Assembly: GCA_951812525.1 (NCBI GenBank)
Contig: OX638316.1
Coordinates: 4,830,506-4,894,505 of the forward strand
From: an uncultured Poribacteria bacterium
Lineage (GTDB): Bacteria; Poribacteria; WGA-4E; WGA-3G
DNA: 64,000 bases
Reading direction: 5' to 3'
The notes under the pieces were generated by a model, which saw nothing but the letters and a program-made list of their open reading frames with translations, ran no database searches and was not told where the DNA came from. Positions 34,486 through 44,276 of the stretch are shown here, piece by piece (the stretch's first letter is position 1; each line of letters opens with the position of its first letter). The position numbers and the translations under genes were made by a program.

Positions 34486-35115
34486 ATGAAAAATATTGGT
34501 GTTCTTCACATTATCACGGATACGACGCTGCAATCTCGGTTCACACACGCAGAACTCGCGGAACTGGCGATCCAAGGCGGTGCCGATACGGTGCAATTTC
34601 GGCAAAAACAGGGGACGACCCGCGAATTAGTGGCAACAGCACAAGCGATGCAGTCGGTATGCGAGGCGCACAAGGTTCCATTGATTGTGAACGATAGAGC
34701 CGATATCGCGCTGGCTGTCGGGGCAACAGGTGCGCATTTCGGACAGGACGACATGCCGGTCTCCATCGGAAGAAGGATTCTGCCTGCAGAAACTATCATT
34801 GGCGCATCGGCGAGAACCGAGGAGAAGATACTCGAAGCAATTACAGAAGGTGCTGATTACATTGGATTCGGTCCCATCTATGGCACCACTTCAAAAGCAG
34901 ATGCTGAAACGGCTAAGGGATTAGAACGCCTGCGGCGGATGTGCGACATCGCTGCGTGTCCAGTTATTGCTATTGGTGGCATTGGTATCGAAACTGCTGG
35001 TGATGTGATTCGGGCAGGCGCACACGGTATCGCTGTGATTTCTGCTGTTTGCGCGCATCCTGAACCACAGACCGCAACACAAGCACTCCTGAACGAAATC
35101 CAGGCAGCAAAGTAA
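34486..35115 (+). CDS. thiE: Thiamine-phosphate synthase
   Basis: 209 residues, normal length. It joins HMP-pyrophosphate and HET-phosphate to make thiamine phosphate. Motifs: GGADTVQFRQK, VPLIVNDRADIALAVGATG, AHFGQDDMP, GADYIGFGPIYGTTSK and PVIAIGGIG, in the standard barrel order. No TPP riboswitch is visible in the 70 bases between the repeat-B tail and the start. Other thiamine genes are not in the window. Confidence 0.92.
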   Translation: MKNIGVLHIITDTTLQSRFTHAELAELAIQGGADTVQFRQKQGTTRELVATAQAMQSVCEAHKVPLIVNDRADIALAVGATGAHFGQDDMPVSIGRRILPAETIIGASARTEEKILEAITEGADYIGFGPIYGTTSKADAETAKGLERLRRMCDIAACPVIAIGGIGIETAGDVIRAGAHGIAVISAVCAHPEPQTATQALLNEIQAAK

Positions 35116-35143
35116 GTCGAAACAGACGAAAACACACACATAT

Positions 35144-36604
35144 ATGAATGATATAATTCAAAGCGAACATCCCTTTAAACCATTCAGAGAAATCAATGAG
35201 ACTTACAAGCCAGATCTGGATAAAATGGACGAGGCTTACGTTCAGAATTTGTGGCACGAGCAGCGTTTTTTCGACACCAATATGGGGGCAATTGATGGAC
35301 GCACAATTCGTGTGCTAAAACCTGGTATCTGGAACCATAATGAAGGTCCTGATTTCATGCATGCCGAGATTGAGATTGATGGTAAGCTCTATGTCGGCGA
35401 TGTTGAAATCCATGTCCAAGCCTCGGAATGGTATGCGCACCAACATCACCTTAATTCCAGATACAATCGCGTTATACTGCATGCTGTGTATTTTGACGAT
35501 GCCATCAATCTTCGGACGCGGCTTCAGAACGGCAAACGTATCCCAACCTTAGAACTACTGAAATTGGTTGCGGCAGATACCGGTGACCTGTATGACGACA
35601 TCCAAAATACGGGGACAGAAGATGGTATCTGCCGAATTACAGGGAAGCACCTGAACATGGAGGTGCTGAAAGGTGTTTTTGAATCGTTAGGACGTGAACG
35701 CTTCCTTGAAAAGGCGGAGTCAATGCGTCTGCTAAGGACGCGGTTGGATTTCGAGCAACTCCTTTATGAAGGTATCATGGAGGCACTCGGATATGCCCGC
35801 AATAGCAAGGCGATGCGTGAGTTGGCGCAGCACGTTCCTTTCAAGGATCTCGATCAGAAATCTGAGTCGGAGATCCAATCTGTCCTTTTTGGCGTAGCCG
35901 GACTCCTGCCATCACAACGTGAGAAAGCCCTATCAACTGAGGTAACAAACGACCCAAACATTGTAGCATTAGAAGAATCATGGCGCGTTTCTGAGTATGC
36001 TGAACTTCCGGTGCGGATGACGGAGGCGCGTTGGAGTTTCACAAGTAGACCTGTTAACCACCCTGCTCGACGTATCGCTGCAATGAGTCAGTTAATTCAT
36101 CAGTGTCAGGGCAGTCTAATGATGTACTTTCTATCGGCGTGTGAAAAGGCTGCAGCTGCGGATACACTAAGGTCGTTACAAACTATCGGTAAAGAACTCC
36201 GTACGCTGCTGATGCTTGAACCGACAGGTTACTGGGAAACACATTTTAGCTTTGGAATTAACAACCCTCGGAAAGAAGCTCTGATTGGAAGTGGAAGGGC
36301 TGTGGATATTATCACCAACAAAATCCTACCGGTTGCCTACATTTGGGCAGTGGAAGCAGGAAGTCAGAAACTTCAGGAGGCTGTTCTAAGACTGTACAGT
36401 GTTACGCTGAAGTCATCTGGCAACAAGATTATCGATGAAATTGATAAACAAATTTTTTCCGAAACGCAACAGATGCGAGACCTAAAACCGACAGCCAAAA
36501 TTGAGCAAGGCATTATCCGTCTTTATAAAAACTACTGTGCTGATCGGCTCTGTGATCTCTGTCCTATTCTTGAACACGATGCCGTTCTGCTGAAGGAAAG
36601 TTAG
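35144..36604 (+). CDS. DUF2851-family protein
   Basis: 486 residues. The segment VLKPGIWNHNEGPDFMHAEI, GDVEIHVQASEWYAHQHH and NRVILHAVYFDD is the family hallmark (DUF2851, function unknown, common in Bacteroidetes and related phyla). Near the C-terminus YCADRLCDLCPIL contains Cys residues that might bind metal. The product appears soluble. It ends one base before the methyltransferase start, suggesting translational coupling. Confidence 0.88.
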   Translation: MNDIIQSEHPFKPFREINETYKPDLDKMDEAYVQNLWHEQRFFDTNMGAIDGRTIRVLKPGIWNHNEGPDFMHAEIEIDGKLYVGDVEIHVQASEWYAHQHHLNSRYNRVILHAVYFDDAINLRTRLQNGKRIPTLELLKLVAADTGDLYDDIQNTGTEDGICRITGKHLNMEVLKGVFESLGRERFLEKAESMRLLRTRLDFEQLLYEGIMEALGYARNSKAMRELAQHVPFKDLDQKSESEIQSVLFGVAGLLPSQREKALSTEVTNDPNIVALEESWRVSEYAELPVRMTEARWSFTSRPVNHPARRIAAMSQLIHQCQGSLMMYFLSACEKAAAADTLRSLQTIGKELRTLLMLEPTGYWETHFSFGINNPRKEALIGSGRAVDIITNKILPVAYIWAVEAGSQKLQEAVLRLYSVTLKSSGNKIIDEIDKQIFSETQQMRDLKPTAKIEQGIIRLYKNYCADRLCDLCPILEHDAVLLKES

Positions 36605-36605
36605 T

Positions 36606-37409
36606 ATGGATTCACAAGTTACACCGTTGACGGATGAATCCTATTGGACGACACTCTGGGACGGGCAACAGCACAAGGTGCGACACCTACGGTGGGCTTA
36701 TGTAGCGAATCGCCAACTCGCGAAACTGTTTCACCGTGGGCTTGCGGGATTTAAGCAACCAACACTTATTGAATTGGGATGTGCCGATTCGCTGTGGCTT
36801 CCCTATCTTGCTCAAAATTATGAGAGCGATTGCTATGGTGTTGATTTTTCTCAATTGGGGTGTCAACTTGCCCAACGCAACCTCGCACTTGCGGGTGTGA
36901 AAGGCACAATCATCTGTGAAGATCTGTTCACGTTTGTCAAAAAGCAGTGCGAGACGTTTGATTTTGTTTATTCAATGGGGTTAATCGAACATTTCAGTTC
37001 ACCACAGGCGATTTTAGAGGAGATGTACACTCTTCTCAAACCCGGTGGAACAATGCTTACAATAACGCCGAACCTGCGCGGTATGTATACACCGATAGCC
37101 CGCGTGGCGAGTCCGAAACTCCTGGCGACACACAAAGTAATTCCACCAGCACGCCTCGCTGCGGCATTGCGGGATGTTGGGTTTGAGGTCACGGAATATG
37201 GATATACAGGTGGTCCTTTAAAGTTGAGTGTGGTTGACTATTCACCTTGGCGGGCAGTCATTGGCAGATGGGGGCATGAAGTGCTTTGCAAGTGTGTTAA
37301 TCTAACAGATATTGCTGTTGGTAACTTACTGGTGACGCTTCGCGTGCCAAATCAACAGTTGACATCTCCGTATGTGTATGCGCTTTGTAGAAAACCAAAT
37401 GAGATGTAA
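36606..37409 (+). CDS. Class I SAM-dependent methyltransferase
   Basis: 267 residues. SAM-binding motif I is LIELGCADSLWLPYLA, motif II DCYGVDFSQLGC, motif III FVYSMGLIEHFSSPQAILEE, then LLKPGGTMLTITPN. Substrate unknown. It starts directly behind the DUF2851 gene. After it, an imperfect GGGGTT-ACA-AACCCC hairpin at 37418-37432 may act as a weak terminator. Confidence 0.85.
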   Translation: MDSQVTPLTDESYWTTLWDGQQHKVRHLRWAYVANRQLAKLFHRGLAGFKQPTLIELGCADSLWLPYLAQNYESDCYGVDFSQLGCQLAQRNLALAGVKGTIICEDLFTFVKKQCETFDFVYSMGLIEHFSSPQAILEEMYTLLKPGGTMLTITPNLRGMYTPIARVASPKLLATHKVIPPARLAAALRDVGFEVTEYGYTGGPLKLSVVDYSPWRAVIGRWGHEVLCKCVNLTDIAVGNLLVTLRVPNQQLTSPYVYALCRKPNEM

Positions 37410-37468
37410 GAAAAGTTGGGGTTACAAACCCCTTCTACAGTAGAATCGCATGCTTCCATTCTGAGTTT

Positions 37469-37691
37469 AGGGTCATTCAGTTTCACAATAATTTATATCC
37501 GGACGCCCGGATTTCGTCTGTGAATAGACTAAATTTTGCCCACACGTGGCAAAATTTGTCTTTGCTTTACATTTTCATTCCTTGTATCACATTCTTGTTC
37601 GGGACAGAGCGCGTAACTCGAATAAATTCGGGCATCTATCAACAGAAATCCTTCACATAGGTAAACTTATTTCTTAAAACTAAATGACCCT
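37469..37691. repeat. MITE-like element, copy 3 (223 bp)
   Basis: Begins AGGGTCATTCAGTTTC and ends AAAACTAAATGACCCT, nearly identical in length and sequence to copy 1 at 26965. Copy 4 follows after 12 bases. Confidence 0.82.
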
Positions 37692-37703
37692 AGTTGTCAG
37701 TCA

Positions 37704-37843
37704 AGGGCATTCAGTTTTCCAATAATTTATATCCGGACGCCCGAACTTGTTCGGGACAGAGCGCGTAACTCGAATAAATTCAGGCATCTATCAACAGAAA
37801 TCCTTCACATAGGTAAACTTATTTCTTAAAACTAAATGACCCT
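37704..37843. repeat. MITE-like element, copy 4 (140 bp, deletion derivative)
   Basis: AGGGCATTCAGTTTTCCAAT to AAAACTAAATGACCCT. It is copy 3 lacking about 83 internal bases (from GGACGCCCG directly to TTCGGGACAGAGCG). Copies 3 and 4 as a unit are flanked by ATTCTGAGTT (37459-37468) and ATTCTAAGTC (37844-37853), an 8/10 direct repeat. Confidence 0.8.
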
Positions 37844-37979
37844 ATTCTAAGTCCACTTAGCATGGCACAAACTAACAGTTTGTGCTACAATACATAGGCA
37901 GAAATCAATGATATAGTTCATGTCTGTGGTGTGGGCAAAAGTTTAATCCGATAACTTAACCTAAATAGGAGAAAGTCTC

Positions 37980-38699
37980 ATGAAAATTCTGTATCTTTTG
38001 ACGATTACATTGCTTTGTGTCTCTGTTGCTATGGCAGAGGAGACCTTCTTTTCTGCGTTAGAGAGCAAAGCAGAAGTTGAAAAAGAAGGCGGCACCGTTG
38101 ATGGTGGTAGCTTCGCCCCTGGGAAATGGGGTAATGGTTTTGTCAGCGAACAAGTCGGCGATGTTATTCATTACCCAGTGGAAGACCGTTTCGTTAACCT
38201 TGACGAAGGGTCAGTTGAGTTGTGGATAACAATGGGACTGGATGCCAGCGACGTTAAGGGTGAACTTTTTATGTTCATGACCTATAAACGCGGTACTGAT
38301 GCAGTATTCGTACAGTTCAACACCGGCGGGATCGCAATGATGCGTATTAAAAGTGCCGGGTCATGGCATAATGCCAACAGTGCTGCACTCAACTGGAAAA
38401 CGGGAGAACACCACCACATGGCAGGGACATGGGGACCTGACGGGTTGAAACTCTACTTAGACGGTAAACTTGAAGGCGAAGCCCCGTTCAAAAAGGGACC
38501 GACCGTCTTCGCGGAAACCTTCGAAATTAACAATGCTTCTCCACCCGATCCAAAATTTCCAACAAATTGTGTTGTTGATAGTTTGCGACTCTCTGACCAT
38601 CAGAAGGACCCCGATGAATTTGTGATGGACGATCCGGCGGATGTACAACCGATTGGAAAACTCGCAACAACGTGGGCACGGATTAAGCGCGCCAAGTAA
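37980..38699 (+). CDS. Secreted LamG-domain protein
   Basis: 239 residues. Signal peptide (ILYLLTITLLCVSVAMA), then a single concanavalin-like LamG domain (residues about 40-205) with VELWITMGLDAS, HHMAGTWGPDGLKLYLDGK and DSLRLSDHQ. The short C-terminal tail GKLATTWARIKRAK is shared with other window proteins and may be a surface or sorting tail. ATAGGAGA precedes the ATG. LamG domains bind carbohydrates or matrix proteins. Confidence 0.85.
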   Translation: MKILYLLTITLLCVSVAMAEETFFSALESKAEVEKEGGTVDGGSFAPGKWGNGFVSEQVGDVIHYPVEDRFVNLDEGSVELWITMGLDASDVKGELFMFMTYKRGTDAVFVQFNTGGIAMMRIKSAGSWHNANSAALNWKTGEHHHMAGTWGPDGLKLYLDGKLEGEAPFKKGPTVFAETFEINNASPPDPKFPTNCVVDSLRLSDHQKDPDEFVMDDPADVQPIGKLATTWARIKRAK

Positions 38700-38757
38700 C
38701 AATCATCGTGGGGATGGGTGTCCCTAACATCCACCCCCAACAATGGAGACTATAAGC

Positions 38758-39825
38758 ATGCGCAAAACAGAGAGTCCGCTTTTTACGGCAGGGACAGAAG
38801 GGTATCATACATTCCGGATTCCTGCGCTTGTTCGATCAAACGCCGGAACGCTGCTGGCGTTTTGCGAGGGTAGGCGAACAGGAGGTGGGGACTCAGGGAA
38901 TATTGACCTTGTTTTGAAACGGAGCTTCGACAACGGTAAGAGTTGGCAACCGATGCAAGTCGCTGTCTCTACAGGGAGCGATACGGATGGTAACCCTGCC
39001 CCGGTCGTTGATCGCGATTCAGGCACAATCTGGCTCGTTTTTTGCAAGAATCTCGCCGATGGCGCGGAAGGGAAAATTGTTGCGGGTGAAGCACCGCGCA
39101 CTGTCTGGGTAACCTTCAGTAACGATGATGGAGAAACTTGGGCAGAACCGAGAGAAATCACAGCCACGACGAAAGATGGCGAGTGGACGTGGTATGCGAC
39201 GGGTCCCTGTCACGGGATCCAACTGGCAAACGGCAGATTTGTGATTCCGTGTGACCATGTGCTTGGGAATAGTCGAAATTACGCTGAACACGGTTACTCA
39301 CACCTGATTGTCAGCGATGATCATGGTGAGACGTGGCGGATCGGTGGTAAGGCGCAACCCGGTACGAATGAATCGGTTGTCGTTGAGACAGTGGACGGTG
39401 GACTCTACTTCAACTGTCGGAACTACGTTGCACCGAAACGGCGTGCTTATGCGAGAAGTAGCGATAGCGGCGATACATTCACGGAATTTGGTTATGAGGA
39501 AGACCTCGTCGAACCGATTTGTCAGGCGAGTATGTTACGGTATACGGATGCGAATCAACACGACAAGAATCGCGTCTTGTTCTCGAATCCTGCCAGCACA
39601 AGTCGTGAGCGGATGACGATCCGCATCAGTTACGACGAGTGTCAAAGCTGGAGCAGTGGTAAAGTCTTACATGCGGGTCCTGCTGCGTATTCGGATCTCT
39701 GTATCGCTTCGGATATGGAGATATGTTGTCTCTATGAGCGTGGCGAGAATGGTGCCTATGAGACTTTGTCGTTTGCGAAGTTCGACTTGGCGTGGTTGAC
39801 GGATGCGGAAGATGCGTTGGGGTGA
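38758..39825 (+). CDS. Exo-alpha-sialidase-family protein (BNR repeats)
   Basis: From ATG 38758 (GGAG 10 bases upstream) 355 residues. The start has FRIPALV, equivalent to the FRIP arginine motif of GH33 sialidases. Asp boxes: SFDNGKSW, SNDDGETW, SDDHGETW and SYDECQSW. Other conserved pieces are LLAFCEGRR and PICQASMLRY. No signal peptide is present, which is unusual for a secreted sialidase. It removes terminal sialic acids or acts on related glycans. It follows the LamG gene by 58 bases and may be in one unit with it. Confidence 0.85.
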   Translation: MRKTESPLFTAGTEGYHTFRIPALVRSNAGTLLAFCEGRRTGGGDSGNIDLVLKRSFDNGKSWQPMQVAVSTGSDTDGNPAPVVDRDSGTIWLVFCKNLADGAEGKIVAGEAPRTVWVTFSNDDGETWAEPREITATTKDGEWTWYATGPCHGIQLANGRFVIPCDHVLGNSRNYAEHGYSHLIVSDDHGETWRIGGKAQPGTNESVVVETVDGGLYFNCRNYVAPKRRAYARSSDSGDTFTEFGYEEDLVEPICQASMLRYTDANQHDKNRVLFSNPASTSRERMTIRISYDECQSWSSGKVLHAGPAAYSDLCIASDMEICCLYERGENGAYETLSFAKFDLAWLTDAEDALG

Positions 39826-39931
39826 TGCAGGATTTCAACCAACAACTATCTGTACACCTACACATGGGATTATCGACAATACAAAGGACGGGCACAGGGA
39901 CCCGTCCCTACATAAGGTTAATTGGAAATCT

Positions 39932-40783
39932 CTAGCGTAAATATTCCTCTCCACGATGCTCTGCAATCCACGTCTTCAACGGTACGTCTGCATCTGTAGG
40001 TTGCCACCACCCCTTAATGTCCACGCCATCACCTAAGAGTTGCCGCCGAATTGGGTCGCACTTCTCAAGGAGTTCAGGCGGCATAAGATTGTAATCCAAA
40101 CCGCGCAGCCAACGATAGCTATATCCCATAAACAAGACTTTACGCGTTGCATCGGAGAAATTCCAACCGCGTGAATGCCACATCCGTCTATCGAAGAGGA
40201 CGGCTGTGCCGCGTTTAACGAGGAGGTCTATCGCCCCTTCTGGATCGCCGTCAGGATCATTTTCTCTGTTTGGTGGTCGCGTGTCCAGTTTGTGACTACA
40301 GGGAACAATGCGCATTGCGCCCTTGTCGCGGTCAGTCACATCGCTTAGCCAGTAGCTGACCTTAAGAGAGAGCCGAGGGTGTGGACGCTCCATCTCAGGG
40401 ACAGGTCTGCCGCCGTCTTGATGCCAATGTGCGCCTTTGCGAATCCGTGGCTTATCGGGAGGCTCAGGCGGATACATGATGAGGTGCGAGATGTAAAGTT
40501 GGATGTTCCATCCCAGAATATCCCAGAGCAGCGGGAAAACCTTCTTGTTATCAAGTAATTCCAATAGGACATCGTCTTCAATGACGGTACGGAACTTTGA
40601 TAACAATTTGTGGGGTTCTACCCCGGTTTTGGAGCGTTCTTCGGCATCAAGTCGATCCGCAACTCCCTCCAAAGCATCAGTCATTTCAGGGCTTATAGCG
40701 TCCTCGACAATGAGATAACCGGTGTCATTGAACGCCTTGAGTTGTTCTTCCGTAGCACAGTATTCAAGCCAACTTGTGTCCAT
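39932..40783 (-). CDS. Phytanoyl-CoA dioxygenase (PhyH)-family protein
   Basis: 283 residues from ATG 40783 (GGAGGGGATAACG upstream). A canonical iron site is present: HWHQDGG (His and Asp), distal His in FDRRMWHSRGWN, and Arg for 2-oxoglutarate in DATRKVLFMGYSYRW. N-terminal FNDTGYLIVEDAISPEMTD is family-typical. It oxidises an unknown substrate. It lies 18 bases beyond the start of nothing else but is followed by the LamG gene transcribed upstream in the same direction. Confidence 0.88.
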   Translation of the reverse strand: MDTSWLEYCATEEQLKAFNDTGYLIVEDAISPEMTDALEGVADRLDAEERSKTGVEPHKLLSKFRTVIEDDVLLELLDNKKVFPLLWDILGWNIQLYISHLIMYPPEPPDKPRIRKGAHWHQDGGRPVPEMERPHPRLSLKVSYWLSDVTDRDKGAMRIVPCSHKLDTRPPNRENDPDGDPEGAIDLLVKRGTAVLFDRRMWHSRGWNFSDATRKVLFMGYSYRWLRGLDYNLMPPELLEKCDPIRRQLLGDGVDIKGWWQPTDADVPLKTWIAEHRGEEYLR

Positions 40784-40801
40784 CGTTATCCCCTCCATCT
40801 A

Positions 40802-41560
40802 CTAACGGTGGGTTTCAGATTTAATCCGTCCCCATGTTGTTGTGAGTTTTCCGGTCACTTCAACAGCAAACGCTATACCTTCCATATCCTCCTGAATCTG
40901 CTCTTCCGAGATAGCGACATTGAGAATCCGGACTTCATCCAATATTCCATCGAGCCAGATGTTCTCATTCGCTTTCTTACCGATCCAGACAGAGGCATCA
41001 TTTTCGTTGATGTCCCCTTTTCGATCAACCTGTCCATCCTGTTCACCATCAAGATAGATGCGCACCTCTGAGCCATCGTAGACCATAGCAACATGGTACC
41101 AGGTGTCTGATTTCATCTGTGTCGCGCCCTGCGCGACGGCAGCGGCACCGGGTGCGGTATAGACGAACCCGCGAATTTGACCGCCCGGTGTATCAAAACC
41201 CCAACCACTTTCAGCGACAGAACCTTTTCTTGCAATCGGTGGGTGTCCTGCCGGAAACGAATTCGGTTTAAACCACGCTTCGATTGTCAACTCATCACCG
41301 CCTGGACTAAGACTATCGTGGTGTGGTACTTCAATAAGGGTGCTGGCACCATCAAAAACCAGCGCGCCCCCATTTTTCCCATCCTCTGTCCATTCAGCGT
41401 CAACGATTTCGCCATGGTTCTCAAGTTCGGATAGGTCTGTTGCTTCATCGCCTGTCTCTTCATCGAAGAGATATAATAACACAGTTTCCTCTTCAAAGGC
41501 AGCGAAACTGCTCATTGTAACACACAGCAAAAGTGTAAAGACTGTTAGCATCCGAGTCAT
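40802..41560 (-). CDS. Secreted LamG-domain protein
   Basis: 252 residues from ATG 41560 (AAGGAGGCGTTT upstream). Signal peptide (MLTVFTLLLCVTMSSFAA), one LamG domain (LTIEAWFKPNSFPAGHPPI, YHVAMVYDGSEVRIYLDG, LDEVRILNVAISEEQIQED) and the shared tail GKLTTTWGRIK. The PhyH gene starts 18 bases after its stop, so both are likely one transcript. Carbohydrate binding is probable. Confidence 0.87.
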   Translation of the reverse strand: MTRMLTVFTLLLCVTMSSFAAFEEETVLLYLFDEETGDEATDLSELENHGEIVDAEWTEDGKNGGALVFDGASTLIEVPHHDSLSPGGDELTIEAWFKPNSFPAGHPPIARKGSVAESGWGFDTPGGQIRGFVYTAPGAAAVAQGATQMKSDTWYHVAMVYDGSEVRIYLDGEQDGQVDRKGDINENDASVWIGKKANENIWLDGILDEVRILNVAISEEQIQEDMEGIAFAVEVTGKLTTTWGRIKSETHR

Positions 41561-41677
41561 TTGAAACGCCTCCTTACATAGCACTCCGCCGGAGTGATGG
41601 AGTTCATCGGGCACCAAATTTGCCATAGACGTAATTGTATAGGATTTCTTTAAGTCTTCAAGTTAAACTGACGTTAT

Positions 41678-42889
41678 TTAATCCTCCACCCGTTCAATAA
41701 TCTGTCCAGTTTCACGATCTCTGAAGATGCGCTTCATTCTTCCATCAGGCATCCGTTCATCTTTGAGATGGGCATACCGCTCATCAGCATCGGATTGTGT
41801 GGTTTGTGCATCGGTGGTCTCTGCTGTGCCACGCCAATCCTGAATTTCAACGGCTTCCCACAGCTTGGATTTTGCGGATTTATAGCAGGCATCTATGATA
41901 GCGTTCACGACGTAGCCATCGTAGAAGGTTTCCATGGGTTCGCGCCCTTCATCAATAGCGTTGAACATATCAAGGAACATATCCCGATAGCCGAGTTCGG
42001 CGACCTCATCGCCGACGGGGAAGAGCCAACCTGTGTCACTTTCTGCTTTTTCAGCGACATAGCCGCCCTGCCCAACAGCAGTGAACATCTCATAGCCTGT
42101 ACGGAGCCAGTGGTTGAGCCAGATCGTGCCCTCACTACCGGAAACTTCATCGCGTAAATCCATGCCGCCTCGGAATGCCCATCCTACCTCAAACTGACCC
42201 ATTGCGCCGCTTTCAAATCGGATGAGTGCAATGCCGTGATCTTCTGCATCAATGGGATGAACGAGCGTGTCTGCCCAGCACATGACCTCAACGGGTTTGT
42301 TGTTTTTCCCGACGAAGTTTCGGATAATCTCGATGCAGTGGCATCCCATATCGACAATGGCACCACCGCCTGCTTGCTCTAAGTCCCAGAACCAGTCGCT
42401 GTGGGGACCCGGATGTGTTTCGCGGGAACGCACCCACAGAATTTTACCGAGGGCACCGTTCTGCACAGACTCCAACGCTTTGAGTGTTTTCGGCGGATAA
42501 ACGAGGTCCTCAAGATACCCACCAAACACACCTGCGTTTTCAACGATGTCGAGCATCGCTTTCGCCTCTTCAGCGGTACGTCCAAGCGGCTTTGTGCAGA
42601 GAATAGCTTTGCCAGCTGCCGCAGCGAGTTCGACCGTCTTGAGATGCAAGTTGTTGGGTAACCCGATGACGACAGTATCCGTTTCAGGATGATTGATGGC
42701 TTCCGCCAAATCGGTTGTTGAGTGAGGGATGTTCCACTCTTCGGCGAACGCCGTTGCGCGTTCTTCACGTCGAGAATAGACGATGTTGACGCGGTCTGCG
42801 CCGCGTTGGTTGTGGAGCGTCATCGTGTAGAACATTCCGATGAGTCCAGTGCCGAGCATCGTGACCTTATGGCTCTTCAGTTCTGACAT
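41678..42889 (-). CDS. Gfo/Idh/MocA-family NAD(P)-dependent oxidoreductase
   Basis: 403 residues from ATG 42889. The Rossmann motif is [20 protein letters not shown], followed by [19 protein letters not shown] with the EKP-like lysine, and [20 protein letters not shown] with the catalytic His region. The domain order is N-terminal NAD-binding, C-terminal alpha/beta dimer domain. These enzymes oxidise sugars, inositols or related compounds. It fits the sugar-catabolic surroundings (sialidase, LamG, sulfatase). Confidence 0.9.
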   Translation of the reverse strand: MSELKSHKVTMLGTGLIGMFYTMTLHNQRGADRVNIVYSRREERATAFAEEWNIPHSTTDLAEAINHPETDTVVIGLPNNLHLKTVELAAAAGKAILCTKPLGRTAEEAKAMLDIVENAGVFGGYLEDLVYPPKTLKALESVQNGALGKILWVRSRETHPGPHSDWFWDLEQAGGGAIVDMGCHCIEIIRNFVGKNNKPVEVMCWADTLVHPIDAEDHGIALIRFESGAMGQFEVGWAFRGGMDLRDEVSGSEGTIWLNHWLRTGYEMFTAVGQGGYVAEKAESDTGWLFPVGDEVAELGYRDMFLDMFNAIDEGREPMETFYDGYVVNAIIDACYKSAKSKLWEAVEIQDWRGTAETTDAQTTQSDADERYAHLKDERMPDGRMKRIFRDRETGQIIERVED

Positions 42890-43064
42890 TGCTGTTCCTG
42901 TGTCTCCAGAAATTGCACTGAGAAAGTTGGGTTTTACTACGTTCAACCCAACCTACAGTAATTTTCTTGTAGGCATAGCCATCAGCAGTCGGCAATCGGG
43001 GTTACAAACCCCTCCCACATCGTTAGACATTGGAAGCCGATAGCTGATAGCCGATAGCCATTAA

Positions 43065-44225
43065 TTATTGTGCTTTGTACCCTGCAATTACACCCCAATC
43101 GTTAATTGTCCAACAGTTGTTCTGATCAGTTGCATGAACACCCTTGAGGTTTGCGGCTCCCGGTATATTCGATACCGTCCATGTCTTACCGCCATCGGTG
43201 GTGTGCAAAACCGAGTTGAAACCGCCGACCGCCCAACCGACCATGGAATCAACGAAGGTAATATCGTGGAGATCGTCATAGGATTCGGTTTCCTGCTGAT
43301 TCCACGTTTCACCACCATCTGCGGTATGAAGGATTAACCCTTCCTGTCCAGAAATCCAACCCGTGTTTTCGTCAAGGAAGTGGATACCGAAGAGGTTATT
43401 ATCGAACCCAGGATTCCGTTTCTCCCACGTTTCACCACCATCCGTCGTCTGCATGAGCGTCCCGAATGAGCCGATAACCCAACCCGTCGTAGGTGAAACG
43501 AACCAAATACCTTCAAGGTTGTTCCGGGTTTCGCCGACGCGTGCGCGCTCTGAGCTGCCCACCCAAGTTTCACCACCATCGGTTGTTTTAAGAATCGTGT
43601 TTTCCGATCCGGCGATGAAACCGGTTGTTTCGCTAATCATCTGGATACCCATCAAATTGGCGCGCATGCGTCCTGGTCTTCCATCACGTCCAGGGGTATC
43701 ACTCATTGCCCTTTTCCGAGCCCAAGTTTTGCCACCGTCTTCAGTCTTCATGATCGTGGCTCTACCACCGATGATATAGCCGACGCTTTCATTTACAAAA
43801 TAGATATGATAGAACGGAGGGGGACCACCACCACCGAACATACCAGCTGGAGGGCCACCTTCACCCGGAGGACCGCCTCCAGCACCAGGGGGTCCACCTT
43901 CACCCGGAGGACCACCACCAGCTCCAGGAGGTCTACCGGCAGCTCCGGGACGTCCGCCTGCTCTTTGTCCTGCACCGGGGGGACGCATCGTCGTATCAAT
44001 TCTCCCCCAGGTCGTGCCACCATCCGTTGTCACCAGTATTAAACCGTTATCCCCAACGACTAAACCGTGTTGGTTATCTGTGAAATAGACATCGTGTAAC
44101 ATGCCGTCAATGCCGTCGCCGCGGAGGATATCGTCTTCGCGGAGGACGGTCCATTCTGCATCAGCAACTGTCGCGAACGAGAAAAGGAGTGCGACTCCGA
44201 AAAGGCTGATAATTGTTCTAATCAT
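43065..44225 (-). CDS. Secreted YCF48-like beta-propeller with a Gly/Pro-rich insert
   Basis: 386 residues from ATG 44225 (AAGGAGATTATC upstream). Signal peptide (IISLFGVALLFSFATVADA). YCF48/BNR-type blades: GLILVTTDGGTTW, ATIMKTEDGGKTW, NTILKTTDGGETW, GTLMQTTDGGETW, GLILHTADGGETW and SVLHTTDGGKTW. Between blades one and two is a collagen-like PPGAGGGPPGEGG insert of about 55 residues coded by tandem 39-bp units. The role of the insert is unknown; a flexible spacer or interaction surface is plausible. Confidence 0.85.
   Translation of the reverse strand: MIRTIISLFGVALLFSFATVADAEWTVLREDDILRGDGIDGMLHDVYFTDNQHGLVVGDNGLILVTTDGGTTWGRIDTTMRPPGAGQRAGGRPGAAGRPPGAGGGPPGEGGPPGAGGGPPGEGGPPAGMFGGGGPPPFYHIYFVNESVGYIIGGRATIMKTEDGGKTWARKRAMSDTPGRDGRPGRMRANLMGIQMISETTGFIAGSENTILKTTDGGETWVGSSERARVGETRNNLEGIWFVSPTTGWVIGSFGTLMQTTDGGETWEKRNPGFDNNLFGIHFLDENTGWISGQEGLILHTADGGETWNQQETESYDDLHDITFVDSMVGWAVGGFNSVLHTTDGGKTWTVSNIPGAANLKGVHATDQNNCWTINDWGVIAGYKAQ
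43855..43932. repeat. Tandem 39-bp repeat inside the YCF48-like gene
   Basis: Two adjacent 39-bp units with the core TCACCCGGAGGACC, differing at a few bases, encode GGPPGEGGPPGAG twice. Flanking sequence shows further degraded units, so the number may vary between strains. Confidence 0.65.
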
Positions 44226-44276
44226 GATAATCTCCTTCTTATGGGTAAACGGCACAGCGGAGCGTGCCTATTACCT

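Noticed and set aside
43806-44042. Plus-strand frame in the Gly-Pro repeat
   Set aside because: Result of repeat composition opposite a real gene.
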